Source of the DNA: CBETVX01 sp965539935
GTDB lineage: Bacteria; Bacillota; Clostridia; Peptostreptococcales; Caminicellaceae
DNA: 56,297 nucleotides
Direction of reading: 5' to 3'
NCBI GenBank assembly: GCA_965539935.1
Contig: CBETVX010000015.1
Span: forward strand, 1-56,297
A program made the translations under genes and the position numbers. The notes under the pieces are model-generated. The model searched no databases. It was not told the DNA's origin and saw nothing but the letters and a program-made list of their open reading frames with translations. Of this stretch, positions 33,726 to 42,492 are shown in pieces. Position 1 is the stretch's first letter, and each line of letters starts with the position of its first letter.

Positions 33726-35846
33726 GTGGAATTAATAAGTTATGTTCCTGGAAGAATTAGATTTAGAGAAAAAAAGGTTTATAAAAATAATACTTTGTCT
33801 AAAGCCCTGGATCTTTATTTAAGTGAAATTAAAGGTGTTAAAAAAAGTAGAGTAAATCCTAATATTGGTACAGTAACGGTTTACTACAATAGTAATTTAA
33901 TATCAGAAAAAATTCTAAGGTCGAAAATAATAAGTGTAATTAATAATGAAGCCTATTTAAATTATATTAGCAAACATTTTAAAGAATATTTAGAAATAAA
34001 TAAAAAACTACAAATTGCTAAGAAAAAAATGATTGTATTTGGTAGCATATACCTTCTTTATAAAATAAAGCAACACTTTTGGGGGAAGTTTTCTATTAGT
34101 AGAAGTTTGCCTGTACTTAAAATTGCTGCCCTTGTAACTATCATAAAGGGTTATCCACAAATCAAAAAAACTTATAAAAATGTAGCACAGTATTTTCCTA
34201 CTGATTCTGATAAATTTTTATTAGTTCTAGGAATTTTCCTTACCCTTTCTAGAGAGGGAAATAAGGGTACTATGATGTTATTTTTAAAAGCTTTTACAGA
34301 TACTTTGGTATCCCTTTCTAATCTTCAAGTAAAAAAAGCCATATTAGCTAATAATAGCAATCCCTATTCACTAGTCTGGTTAAATCATGGTGAAAGTGAA
34401 TATTTAATACCTTTGAAATCCATAGAAGAAGGAGATATAATTACCTTCAAAGAAAATGAAACCATTGCTGTTGATGGATACATTGTTGAAGGCAAAGCCT
34501 TAGTCAATCATATGTATTATTCTGGGCAACCTGAAATAAAATTAGTCAGCAAAAAAAGCAAAGTAAATGAAGGTATGATAATCATATCCGGTAATATTAA
34601 GGTTAGGGTAAGTAATATACCTCCTTTAGTTACAAAATCAGATATTTTATTAAAAAATCTTGCTATAAGTAAAAAAGTATCAAATTACCAAAAAAGAGCA
34701 TTATACTTAGCATCTTCCCTTGCCCTTACAAGCTATTTCATAACTGGAAATACTTTAGCACCATTATCTGTTATGCTTCTTATGAGTCCATCGGCTTCAA
34801 AGGTTGCCCTTAACTCAGGTATAGCGAATTACTTAAAACTATTACTTAGAAATAAAATCATGTTGAAAAATGCTAATACAATAGAAAAAATTATAAACGC
34901 AAAGAGTATAGTCTTTGATAAAACTGGAACGTTAACAAAGGGTAGACTAAAAATTGTTAAAGTAGAAATCTTAGATAATAATTATTCAAAAGAACAAGTT
35001 CTTGAAATTTCTGCAACATGTGAAGCTGATATATGCCATCCAGTTGCAAATACCTTTAATGATTTTAATAAAGGAAATAATTCATTATTGGAAAAAACAA
35101 TATACATCCCTTCAAAGGGAATAATTTCAAATTATGATGGTCATAAAGTTGTAATTGGTAATAAAGATCTATTATCAAGGGAAAAAATAGTAATACCAAA
35201 CAAGCAAAACCATAATATAATAGATTCCAACTATTATCTCCCAGTATACGTAGCCATTGATAATAAATTAGTAGCTAAAATCTATATGGTTGAAGAAATA
35301 GAAGATAAATCCTTAGAAATGGTTAAATCTCTAAATTCAAGTGGTATAGAAGATATTTCTATAATAAGTGGTGATCTAAAACGAAATACAGGTCATTTGG
35401 CTTCACAGTTAGATATAGATAGCTACAAAGGTAATATGTCTCAACTAGATAAATATAAATATATAAAAGAAAAAGCTAATCATGGAAGTACAATCATGGT
35501 AGGGGACGGTATAAATGATACAAAGGCTATGGAAGAAGCTGATTTAAGTATATCTTTTATTAGTAAGTCATGTCATCAAGCAGTATTACAATCAGATTGT
35601 ATAATGGAAGAAAAAAATATGCTCTTAATTCCAAGATTATTAGATATTACTGAAAAAAGCTACTATAGAATTCAAAGGAATATTGAGTTTAGCCAAAGTT
35701 ATAATTTTATTTTTGGATTATTAGCTGCACTAGGTTATATAGGACCATTTAAAGCCAAAAGTCTTAACACTCTTAACTCCTTATTAGCCATGTTTAATAG
35801 CTTGAATATATTAAATATAAAACCCCAGAAAGATTTACTTATTTAA
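33726..35846 (+). CDS. P1B-like P-type ATPase with degenerate metal and actuator motifs
   Basis: A 706-residue membrane protein. It has an N-terminal HMA-like domain without CxxC (ISYVPGRIRFREKKVYKN, about 4-75), membrane helices, an actuator domain, phosphorylation motif DKTGTLTKG with Asp398, HP locus (CHPVAN), GDGIND hinge and C-terminal helices. Two essential P1B elements are changed: the membrane CPC reads Ser-Pro-Ser (354-356), and the actuator TGE reads Ser-Gly-Gln (266-268). It may phosphorylate but turn over abnormally, and is unlikely to be an ordinary copper or zinc pump. The start is GTG directly after the 48-residue gene. Confidence 0.85.
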   Translation: MELISYVPGRIRFREKKVYKNNTLSKALDLYLSEIKGVKKSRVNPNIGTVTVYYNSNLISEKILRSKIISVINNEAYLNYISKHFKEYLEINKKLQIAKKKMIVFGSIYLLYKIKQHFWGKFSISRSLPVLKIAALVTIIKGYPQIKKTYKNVAQYFPTDSDKFLLVLGIFLTLSREGNKGTMMLFLKAFTDTLVSLSNLQVKKAILANNSNPYSLVWLNHGESEYLIPLKSIEEGDIITFKENETIAVDGYIVEGKALVNHMYYSGQPEIKLVSKKSKVNEGMIIISGNIKVRVSNIPPLVTKSDILLKNLAISKKVSNYQKRALYLASSLALTSYFITGNTLAPLSVMLLMSPSASKVALNSGIANYLKLLLRNKIMLKNANTIEKIINAKSIVFDKTGTLTKGRLKIVKVEILDNNYSKEQVLEISATCEADICHPVANTFNDFNKGNNSLLEKTIYIPSKGIISNYDGHKVVIGNKDLLSREKIVIPNKQNHNIIDSNYYLPVYVAIDNKLVAKIYMVEEIEDKSLEMVKSLNSSGIEDISIISGDLKRNTGHLASQLDIDSYKGNMSQLDKYKYIKEKANHGSTIMVGDGINDTKAMEEADLSISFISKSCHQAVLQSDCIMEEKNMLLIPRLLDITEKSYYRIQRNIEFSQSYNFIFGLLAALGYIGPFKAKSLNTLNSLLAMFNSLNILNIKPQKDLLI

Positions 35847-35874
35847 AAAATCTGAATAGGAAGAGGTGTATAAT

Positions 35875-36066
35875 ATGAAAAAGTTTTTTACTCCCTTTAC
35901 AGGTGAAAGTTTACTTATAGGACTTGGTTTAACATTCTTGACCTATATGATTACTCCCATAGTTAAAGAGATTTACAAAGAAGCTATATCAAATAATAAA
36001 AACATAGCACACCTTGGAGATGAGTTTGAAGGAAGGTTTGTCCCTGATAAAAGCTCACTTACCTAA
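35875..36066 (+). CDS. Small membrane protein of the HMA/P-type ATPase locus (63 residues)
   Basis: A 63-residue protein whose N-terminus, KKFFTPFTGESLLIGLGL, is clearly related to that of the 130-residue protein at 42069 (LLKPFGTESFLIGVGLAA). One hydrophobic segment (about 12-28) is followed by a polar tail. DUF5132-like is my best family guess. The start is ATG at 35875, six bases after gaggtg. It lies 28 bases behind the ATPase gene, as the third gene of the plus-strand unit, and a terminator follows. Confidence 0.7.
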   Translation: MKKFFTPFTGESLLIGLGLTFLTYMITPIVKEIYKEAISNNKNIAHLGDEFEGRFVPDKSSLT

Positions 36067-36088
36067 TTAACTTTAAATTAATTTAGCT

Positions 36089-36144
36089 ATAGAAAAAAGC
36101 GTCTGACTTGAACTAATTCTAATCAAATCGACGCTTTTTTCTAT
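36089..36144. terminator. Bidirectional terminator between convergent halves of the locus
   Basis: A 15-bp stem (atagaaaaaagcgtc, 36089-36103, with 36130-36144) and a 26-base loop has A6/T6 ends for both strands. It overlaps the stop codon of the 1023-residue ATPase. Confidence 0.85.
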
Positions 36145-39100
36145 GCCAATGAAATATTCCTTTGTCTTTTTACTAGTTTTACTGCTCTGTCCTTTATATA
36201 ATCTAACCGTCCTACGAAACACGCCATAAACAGTAATGTTAACCAATCTACTATACCTAAAGGATATGTTCCAAAAAATCTTATTAATTGTGGTATATAT
36301 ATACTTCCTAATAATACTAAGGAAGATATAACTACCGAAGGAATTATATATCTGTTCTTTCCTATTACTTCTTCTCTACAGTCAAATACATGAAACATTT
36401 GATTAGCAACTATACTTCCATAGGCTAAGGTTCTTGCACGGGCAAGATTTCCACTGATTAAATAAGTTCCTATAAATAAACTTAAAGCACTCAGTCCCAT
36501 GAGGCACCCTCTACTAATTATTTTTTCTAATAGTATCTTATCAAATATACTTTTATTTGAATTCCTTGGGGATTCACCCATAGCGTCATAATGTGGTGGA
36601 TCAACTCCAAGGGCTAAAGCCGGTATTCCTTCTGTAATTAAATTAACCATTAAAATCTGACTAGCTATAAGAGGTGTAGGAAGTCTAAGTAATGTGGCTA
36701 CTAATATAGCAAATACTTCTCCAATATTGCCTGATAAAACGTATCTAATAAACTTCTTAACATTGCCACTAATTCCTCTTCCTTCTTCTATAGCATTAAC
36801 TATTGTTATAAAATTATCATCGGTAAGTATTATTGAAGCTGCTTCTCTTGTAACATCTGTTCCATTCTTACCCATGGCAATGCCTATATTTGACTCCTTT
36901 ATGGCAGGAGCATCATTTACTCCATCCCCTGTCATAGCTACTACATGCCCCTTTTCTTTAAGTGCTTTTACTATCCTTAACTTTTGATGGGGTGATGTCC
37001 TTGCAAAAATTACAACATCATCGATTGCCTTTAAAAGCTCAGTATCATTCAGGGAATCTAGTTCATTACCACTTAACACTTTGCCTCCATAATCAAGCAA
37101 ATGTAATTTTTCTGCAATTGCAATGGCCGTCTTTTTATGGTCACCTGTTATCATAATGACTTTTATCCCTGCTTTATGACATTTTTTTATGGCTCTCCTT
37201 ACACCTACTCTTGGTGGATCAATCATTCCAGTCAATCCAGCAAAAATTAAATCAGTTTCTATTTCTTCTTCATCTTCTGGATTTGTTTCTACCTCTTTAT
37301 AGGCAAAGGCAATTACCCTTAAAGCATCGTGGGTCATATTGTCAATAATGTCCTTGATTTTTCTCCTATCTTCTTCCCTTATCTCTCTTATTTCTGAACC
37401 ATCAAGAATTTTATTACATTTCCTAAGAATTACATCCGGTGCTCCTTTTACATTAATACTATAAATATTTTTATCATCTTTACATATTACTGTCATCTTT
37501 TTCAATTCTGAATCAAATGCATATTCTTTAACTCTTGTATAACAATTAAAATGACCTAAGTCAAATTTAGCCTTTTCAGCCAGAACCAATAGTGCTGATT
37601 CAGTAGGATCTCCAATTAGCTCGATACTATTATCATCTTTTAGATTATAGGAAGAATTATTACATAATCCTCCAATGGTTATTAGTTTCTTTAAATCTTC
37701 TCTATTTTTTACATCAATAGTTTCTTTATTAAAATAAATGTCCCCTTCAAAACTATTGCCATCTCCGCCTACTTTATAATAATTATTTAAGGTGTATAAA
37801 TCTGTCACGGTCATTTGGCCAGTAGTCAATGTCCCTGTTTTATCGGTACATATAACATCTGCACAACTAAGGGTCTCCACACTAGGCAGTTTTTTCACTA
37901 TGACTCCCTTTTTAGCCATACGTTGGACTCCAAAGGCCAATGAAATAGCTAATACTGTTGTTAAACCTTCTGGTATGGCTCCAATTGCTAAACTTACACC
38001 GGTCCTAAGTATTTCTAAAAAAGGTTGCCCACCTATTACTCCTGATAATATCACTGAAAAAGATATTCCTATACAAACGAAAGTAATAGCCTTAGCTAGT
38101 CCTTCTAAATCTTTTTGTAATGGAGTTAATTCTTCCCTGCTTTGATCCAACATTTTAGCTATCTTACCTATTTCTGTATTCATGCCTGTTTCCACTACTA
38201 TAGCCTTACCATTCCCTTTAACTACATTAGTTCCCATGTGGACCATGTTTTTTCTATCACCTAATGGAACATCGGCAGTATATTTCACCTTGTGGGTTTT
38301 TTCTATGGCTTCAGATTCTCCAGTAAGTGAAGCCTCATTAACCATTAAATTAGAACATTCAATTATTCTTGCATCGGCAGGTATTATATCTCCTGATTCA
38401 AATAGCATAATATCTCCATGCACCAATTCCCTAGATGGAATGATTTGCATTTTCCCATCACGAATTACTTTTGCCATAGATAAAGAATATTTTCTTAAGG
38501 CTTCTAAAGATTTTTCTGCTTTATAATTTTGCCAAACTCCAAGTATAGCTTCTATGATTACTATTGCAAGGATAGTAATTGCATCCCCTATTTGACCTAA
38601 AAATATAGATAATGCACTTGCCCCAAGAAGTATTTTCATAATAAAACCTTCAAATTGCTCTATAAACTTTTTCAATAAAGATTCTTTCTGTGATTCTTCA
38701 AATTCATTATATCCATGTATCATCAAAAGCTCTTTAGCTACATTAGTAGAAATTCCCTTACTGCCAGTTTTTAAAAGTTTTTTTACATCTTTTATAGAGT
38801 TTTTATACCAATCACTTTTCTTTAACTGTGTTATATTACTAACCTTTTTAACTTGTATATTTTTCTTTAAATTATAATTAGAAACTTGTGAATATTTTCT
38901 CATGGAAACAACTTTTCCTGCTGCTGCACAGGTCATCATTTCATCTTTTTCATTGATTGCCCTATTATAACTTTCTAAGCTGTCATTAATAAATTTTACT
39001 AACTCTTCTTCTTTAATAATCTCCTGATCATAAAAAACTAAAAAAGATTTGTTATTTATATTAACCCTTGCTTTTCTTACACCTTTAACATTTAAAATAG

Positions 39101-39212
39101 CATTATTAAGACTATTAGCCAACAAAGGATTTTTGTACAGCTGAAATATCTTAAATCGTATTCTGCCTGGAACAACGGATATTACAAATAAATTTGCCCG
39201 ACTATCCTTCAT
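36141..39212 (-). CDS. P2A-type cation ATPase with N-terminal HMA-like domain
   Basis: A 1023-residue P-type ATPase. Residues about 8-80 form an HMA-like domain (VVPGRIRFKIFQLYKNPLLANSL) shared with the two other large proteins of the locus; a linker with CAAAGK follows. From about 165 it is a complete calcium-ATPase-like core: TGES at 297-300, IPEGL in membrane helix 4, DKTGTLT from Asp457, TGDHKKTA, GDGVNDAP and NLITEGIPALALG in helix 6. Motifs are intact, so it should be active; calcium or manganese are plausible ions. HMA domains are not usual on P2A pumps. It is divergent from the 200-residue gene. Confidence 0.92.
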   Translation of the reverse strand: MKDSRANLFVISVVPGRIRFKIFQLYKNPLLANSLNNAILNVKGVRKARVNINNKSFLVFYDQEIIKEEELVKFINDSLESYNRAINEKDEMMTCAAAGKVVSMRKYSQVSNYNLKKNIQVKKVSNITQLKKSDWYKNSIKDVKKLLKTGSKGISTNVAKELLMIHGYNEFEESQKESLLKKFIEQFEGFIMKILLGASALSIFLGQIGDAITILAIVIIEAILGVWQNYKAEKSLEALRKYSLSMAKVIRDGKMQIIPSRELVHGDIMLFESGDIIPADARIIECSNLMVNEASLTGESEAIEKTHKVKYTADVPLGDRKNMVHMGTNVVKGNGKAIVVETGMNTEIGKIAKMLDQSREELTPLQKDLEGLAKAITFVCIGISFSVILSGVIGGQPFLEILRTGVSLAIGAIPEGLTTVLAISLAFGVQRMAKKGVIVKKLPSVETLSCADVICTDKTGTLTTGQMTVTDLYTLNNYYKVGGDGNSFEGDIYFNKETIDVKNREDLKKLITIGGLCNNSSYNLKDDNSIELIGDPTESALLVLAEKAKFDLGHFNCYTRVKEYAFDSELKKMTVICKDDKNIYSINVKGAPDVILRKCNKILDGSEIREIREEDRRKIKDIIDNMTHDALRVIAFAYKEVETNPEDEEEIETDLIFAGLTGMIDPPRVGVRRAIKKCHKAGIKVIMITGDHKKTAIAIAEKLHLLDYGGKVLSGNELDSLNDTELLKAIDDVVIFARTSPHQKLRIVKALKEKGHVVAMTGDGVNDAPAIKESNIGIAMGKNGTDVTREAASIILTDDNFITIVNAIEEGRGISGNVKKFIRYVLSGNIGEVFAILVATLLRLPTPLIASQILMVNLITEGIPALALGVDPPHYDAMGESPRNSNKSIFDKILLEKIISRGCLMGLSALSLFIGTYLISGNLARARTLAYGSIVANQMFHVFDCREEVIGKNRYIIPSVVISSLVLLGSIYIPQLIRFFGTYPLGIVDWLTLLFMACFVGRLDYIKDRAVKLVKRQRNISLA

Positions 39213-39419
39213 TGTCCTTTTATATCCTCCTTAGAAATTAGACTTTACCTTATATTATGGTTTTTTTTCATAGCCCATATTCAGAAAAATTAATAGTGAT
39301 TTAACATCAATTTAATATTTTCTTTACAAAAATATAAAGTTTCTCTAACTATGTATTAACATTGTTGTTATATATTATATTTAATATATTCTACATATTA
39401 TTTATATGGAGGTGATCTT

Positions 39420-40022
39420 ATGTTACCCAATGCTATTAATACAACAATCACCGATATTTTACTTCCTATTAATAATGAAATAGATAAGTACTTTATCTCC
39501 TTAGAAAGAACTATTTTAGATTATTTTAAGGATATTAATATATATGAGATTAATAATGATATGGTTTTAAACCTAATCATTAAGGATTTAAAGTTCAAAG
39601 ACTTCATTAAGAAAATTCAAAGCATGCTTAATGATAATTTTACTTTTAATTTGAAACTTGATATGAAAAAAATTTTAGTACTACAAATTGATGATTTGAT
39701 TTTCAATGAATATAAATTATCATATTTTTTTATTAAAGCTATAGAAAAGTCTATTGATGAAATTATTGATAAAAATATATCATCATATATTAAAAACAAA
39801 CCCACCAAATTTGTACTTAATAAATTTACTCCCAGCCAATTTATTTTAAGTATTACAGGCTTATCATCTAACAGTTATTTTAAACGCCATCAAGTTGATA
39901 TTTATAAAAGAACAAAGGGCAATTTATTAAATATCAAGTATAGATTAAAAAGAGAACTAAGAAAATCCATTACTGATAATCTCTCTATTAAAATAGTAAA
40001 TATAAATTCTAAAACTGCGTAA
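39420..40022 (+). CDS. Hypothetical protein of the HMA/P-type ATPase locus (200 residues)
   Basis: A 200-residue protein that I do not recognise. It has no signal peptide or clear membrane helix. It is rich in Ile, Asn, Lys and Leu, predicted mostly helical, with a strongly basic C-terminal third (RHQVDIYKRTKG, KYRLKRELRKS). The start ATG follows a strong ggaggtgat. It is divergent from the 1023-residue pump across a 207-base gap and closed by its own terminator, so it may be transcribed separately from the downstream group. A partial terminator could also let the genes be co-expressed. Confidence 0.7.
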   Translation: MLPNAINTTITDILLPINNEIDKYFISLERTILDYFKDINIYEINNDMVLNLIIKDLKFKDFIKKIQSMLNDNFTFNLKLDMKKILVLQIDDLIFNEYKLSYFFIKAIEKSIDEIIDKNISSYIKNKPTKFVLNKFTPSQFILSITGLSSNSYFKRHQVDIYKRTKGNLLNIKYRLKRELRKSITDNLSIKIVNINSKTA

Positions 40023-40061
40023 AACATTGCTTTAAGTTTTAAATAAAGGCGATGTTTTTTT
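40023..40061 (+). terminator. Terminator after the 200-residue gene
   Basis: An 11-pair stem including G-U pairs (aacattgcttt, 40023-40033, with 40045-40056) is followed by seven T residues (40055-40061). Confidence 0.8.
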
Positions 40062-40148
40062 ATTTTTTGTATATTAAATTTCTTTATGTCAATACTATTA
40101 CTTGAAACTATTTTCTTTGACAATTTTAAGATATATGGAGGTGGGTTT

Positions 40149-40400
40149 ATGGAACCATTAGGAATTCTATATGGCCTTGCTACTTTTTATGGTGTTAAAG
40201 GAGTATTAAGTAGAGCAAGAAAACCAATACGCAAGGCAGCAGTAATGGCTACAAGTCAAATGTTCAATGCTTTAGATATGATTAAAGAGAGGGCTTACGA
40301 TGTTAAAGAAGGATTTGAGGATATTATAGCTGAAGCCCAATATGAAAATATGAAAAATAGAAATATGATGAATGAAGATATTGAAGAAGGAGGGCATTAA
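40149..40400 (+). CDS. 83-residue small protein, membrane- or surface-associated
   Basis: An 83-residue protein with an N-terminal hydrophobic segment (EPLGILYGLATFYGVKGVL), then a basic amphipathic stretch (RARKPIRKAA) and an acidic C-terminus (EDIEEGGH). The start is ATG at 40149, with ggaggtg five bases upstream. It begins the second plus-strand unit, directly ahead of the 27-residue peptide and the pseudo-ATPase. The hydrophobic-then-charged plan resembles the two other small proteins of the locus, though clear homology is not visible. Confidence 0.7.
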   Translation: MEPLGILYGLATFYGVKGVLSRARKPIRKAAVMATSQMFNALDMIKERAYDVKEGFEDIIAEAQYENMKNRNMMNEDIEEGGH

Positions 40401-40401
40401 T

Positions 40402-40485
40402 ATGATGTTACTTTTAAAACTAATGCTTCTTGGAGGTATTTTTGTTCTTAGTACAAATCTTATTGGAATGGTTATGGGTATGTAA
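40402..40485 (+). CDS. 27-residue hydrophobic peptide coupled to the pseudo-ATPase gene
   Basis: A tiny frame starting at tandem ATGs with a near-perfect aaggaggg seven bases upstream. The product is MMLLLKLMLLGGIFVLSTNL plus IGMVMGM: one membrane helix and little else. Its TAA overlaps the next gene's ATG by one base (taATG), a classic coupling junction. Its place mirrors the 48-residue peptide ahead of the 706-residue ATPase. By analogy with small P-type ATPase subunits such as KdpF it may stabilise its partner; that is inference. Confidence 0.68.
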   Translation: MMLLLKLMLLGGIFVLSTNLIGMVMGM

Positions 40486-41807
40486 TGGAGATTATTTCTC
40501 ATATACCTGGTAGGCTAAGAATAAAAATCCCAAGTATTTATAAAAATTCTACCCTTGCATCTAAGTTATGTTCTTACCTCCAAAAAAATGAATCAATTTA
40601 TAAAGTTACATTTAATACTTATACTTCTAAAATACTAGTTATCTATAATTCCAAGGAAAATTTATTAAGTGATATTAATTCTACTATTAAAGAGATTCTT
40701 CAAAAAAATCCTTATCCAATAAGGGCTCCTAAGTTATATAATAATTTTTTAGATAATGATAGGGCTAGGTCTTCAATTATAATAGGAAAATATCAAAGGT
40801 TATATTCAATAATTATATTAAGTGTAACTTTATTAATTAGACCTGATTTAGCATTTGCACTGACCCTACTTTTTATATTTAGAAAATTAATTTTATTAAC
40901 CCTAGAGAAATATTTTAGAAGGAAACTTAAATCCCATAGTGGATATAAAAAAACTAATTATAATTCTAAGTTGAAAGAAAAAAAATTAGAAATATTTAAT
41001 GCTGTTTGGGCATTTAATAATATTATCATGCCCTTAACTATTTTAGGGGGAATATTAGCATCGCTAATTAAAAATGATTTCTTAATTTTAATTGCCCTTT
41101 TGTTTTTAAACAATCTCGAGTCGATATATAATTCTGCTCATTTAGCCCTTATGAGCGGTTACTACAATAGACTAAGTCAGAATGTGTTCTTAAATAAAGT
41201 AGATGTATTTCAAGATATAGCAAATATTGATGCTATTGTATTTTATAATATTAATAATTCCCATGAACTTACTCATCAAATAATAGAAAACTTAAGAGAA
41301 AAGGGAATTATTTATATCTATTTTTTCCAAAAGAATAATATTGAAGATTTAACATATCTTGAAGAAAATTTTGGAATCACTGTTATACAAGAAAATGGTA
41401 GTATGATTTCTGAAATAACTAAAACTATAGAATATCTAAAATCTAATGATAAGACAATAGCCTTAGTATATGAAGGTATTGATGACTTTAAAGACTCAAG
41501 ACTAAGGGGCCACATTAATATTTTATTAAGCAATAAACAGAGCCCAAAGTATCTAAAGCATTTTGATTTGATAATGGATAAAAAGGATTTAAACAAACTA
41601 GGAAATACTACTGATTATGCCAAATATATAGTTGAGATTATTTATCAAAACTTTGCTTTATCTATTGGCATAAATCTTATTTCAACCTTATTAGTTTTTT
41701 TAGGTAAGCTTACCTATCTATATACTTGGATAATTTCAATAATAACTAATATAGTTGTTTATTTAAATTCATTAAGAGCTTTAGAATACAAACTAGTTAA
41801 TGTGTAA
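40485..41807 (+). CDS. HMA-domain P-type pseudo-ATPase
   Basis: A 440-residue protein. It starts with the locus HMA-like domain (ISHIPGRLRIKIPSIYKN), then helices (about 100-140 and 175-215), a small soluble region, and C-terminal helices. It lines up in order with the 706-residue ATPase but with the actuator and most of the nucleotide domain missing. At the phosphorylation position, IVFDKTGTL is replaced by IVFYNINNS, and GDGINDT by YEGIDDF. The catalytic Asp is absent, so it cannot cycle as a pump. A regulatory or scaffolding pseudoenzyme is the simplest reading. The ATG overlaps the preceding peptide's stop. Confidence 0.8.
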   Translation: MEIISHIPGRLRIKIPSIYKNSTLASKLCSYLQKNESIYKVTFNTYTSKILVIYNSKENLLSDINSTIKEILQKNPYPIRAPKLYNNFLDNDRARSSIIIGKYQRLYSIIILSVTLLIRPDLAFALTLLFIFRKLILLTLEKYFRRKLKSHSGYKKTNYNSKLKEKKLEIFNAVWAFNNIIMPLTILGGILASLIKNDFLILIALLFLNNLESIYNSAHLALMSGYYNRLSQNVFLNKVDVFQDIANIDAIVFYNINNSHELTHQIIENLREKGIIYIYFFQKNNIEDLTYLEENFGITVIQENGSMISEITKTIEYLKSNDKTIALVYEGIDDFKDSRLRGHINILLSNKQSPKYLKHFDLIMDKKDLNKLGNTTDYAKYIVEIIYQNFALSIGINLISTLLVFLGKLTYLYTWIISIITNIVVYLNSLRALEYKLVNV

Positions 41808-41823
41808 AGGATGGTAAATTAAG

Positions 41824-42060
41824 GTGGATATAAGAGAAACTTTACGAAATAATCTTGAACAATCTTCATCAATAATTAAGAATACAATGGTTGATTGCTT
41901 TGAATATATGGATTCTCATCCAGAAGAATCTAAAGAGATTATTGAGATTTGGAAGGAATTTGCCAATATATTGATGAAAGATTTTTTTACTTTAAGCGAA
42001 AAATATGATAATAAAGAAATTGGAAAGGCAATCGGAAAAATGATAATGTTTAGAAGATAG
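41824..42060 (+). CDS. 78-residue soluble helical protein
   Basis: A 78-residue acidic, helical protein with no membrane segment (DIRETLRNNLEQSSSIIKN, later KEIGKAIGKMIMFRR). The start is GTG at 41824, with aaggatgg nine bases upstream and sixteen bases after the pseudo-ATPase stop. It is part of the tight plus-strand unit 40149-42461. I do not recognise the family. Confidence 0.65.
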   Translation: MDIRETLRNNLEQSSSIIKNTMVDCFEYMDSHPEESKEIIEIWKEFANILMKDFFTLSEKYDNKEIGKAIGKMIMFRR

Positions 42061-42068
42061 GAGGAAGT

Positions 42069-42461
42069 ATGATGAATCTACTAAAACCCTTTGGAACCGA
42101 AAGCTTTCTTATAGGAGTAGGACTTGCTGCTGCCAGCTATTTACTTGGACCAACAATAAAACAAGGTGCAAGAGGTGTAGCTGTTAAGGGAATGCAAGGT
42201 GCTTTAATGGCTGGAGATGTTGCAAATAATACAATGGAAGCAAGCAGAGATAAACTCGGTAATTTCATGCATAAATTCATGGACAACAGAGATAATGGAA
42301 AAATGGAAGTAGAATATAGCTTCCAAAAAGAATTAATAAATGAACTAAAAGCCGATAGAGAACAATATAATAAAGTTTTAAATGAAATGATCTCCACTAT
42401 GAAAAGTATTCAAGAGGATGTGAAAACTTTAAAAGCTAACAATAATGATACTGACAATTAA
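42069..42461 (+). CDS. 130-residue small membrane protein with coiled-coil tail
   Basis: A 130-residue protein starting NLLKPFGTESFLIGVGLAA, paralogous to the 63-residue protein at 35875. A hydrophobic, glycine-rich segment (about 12-45, with KGMQGALMAGD) is followed by a charged helical C-terminus (about 75-125) that may form a coiled coil. DUF5132/YtxH-like is a guess. Tandem ATGs at 42069 and 42072 follow aggagga; the second has slightly better spacing. It is the last gene of the unit. Confidence 0.7.
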   Translation: MMNLLKPFGTESFLIGVGLAAASYLLGPTIKQGARGVAVKGMQGALMAGDVANNTMEASRDKLGNFMHKFMDNRDNGKMEVEYSFQKELINELKADREQYNKVLNEMISTMKSIQEDVKTLKANNNDTDN

Positions 42462-42492
42462 CAAATAGGTAATTAATCAATAAAATGAACAA

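Noticed and set aside
36694..38526. Several plus-strand open frames opposite the 1023-residue ATPase
   Set aside because: They are antisense shadows of a gene with intact P-type ATPase motifs and have no ribosome sites of their own.
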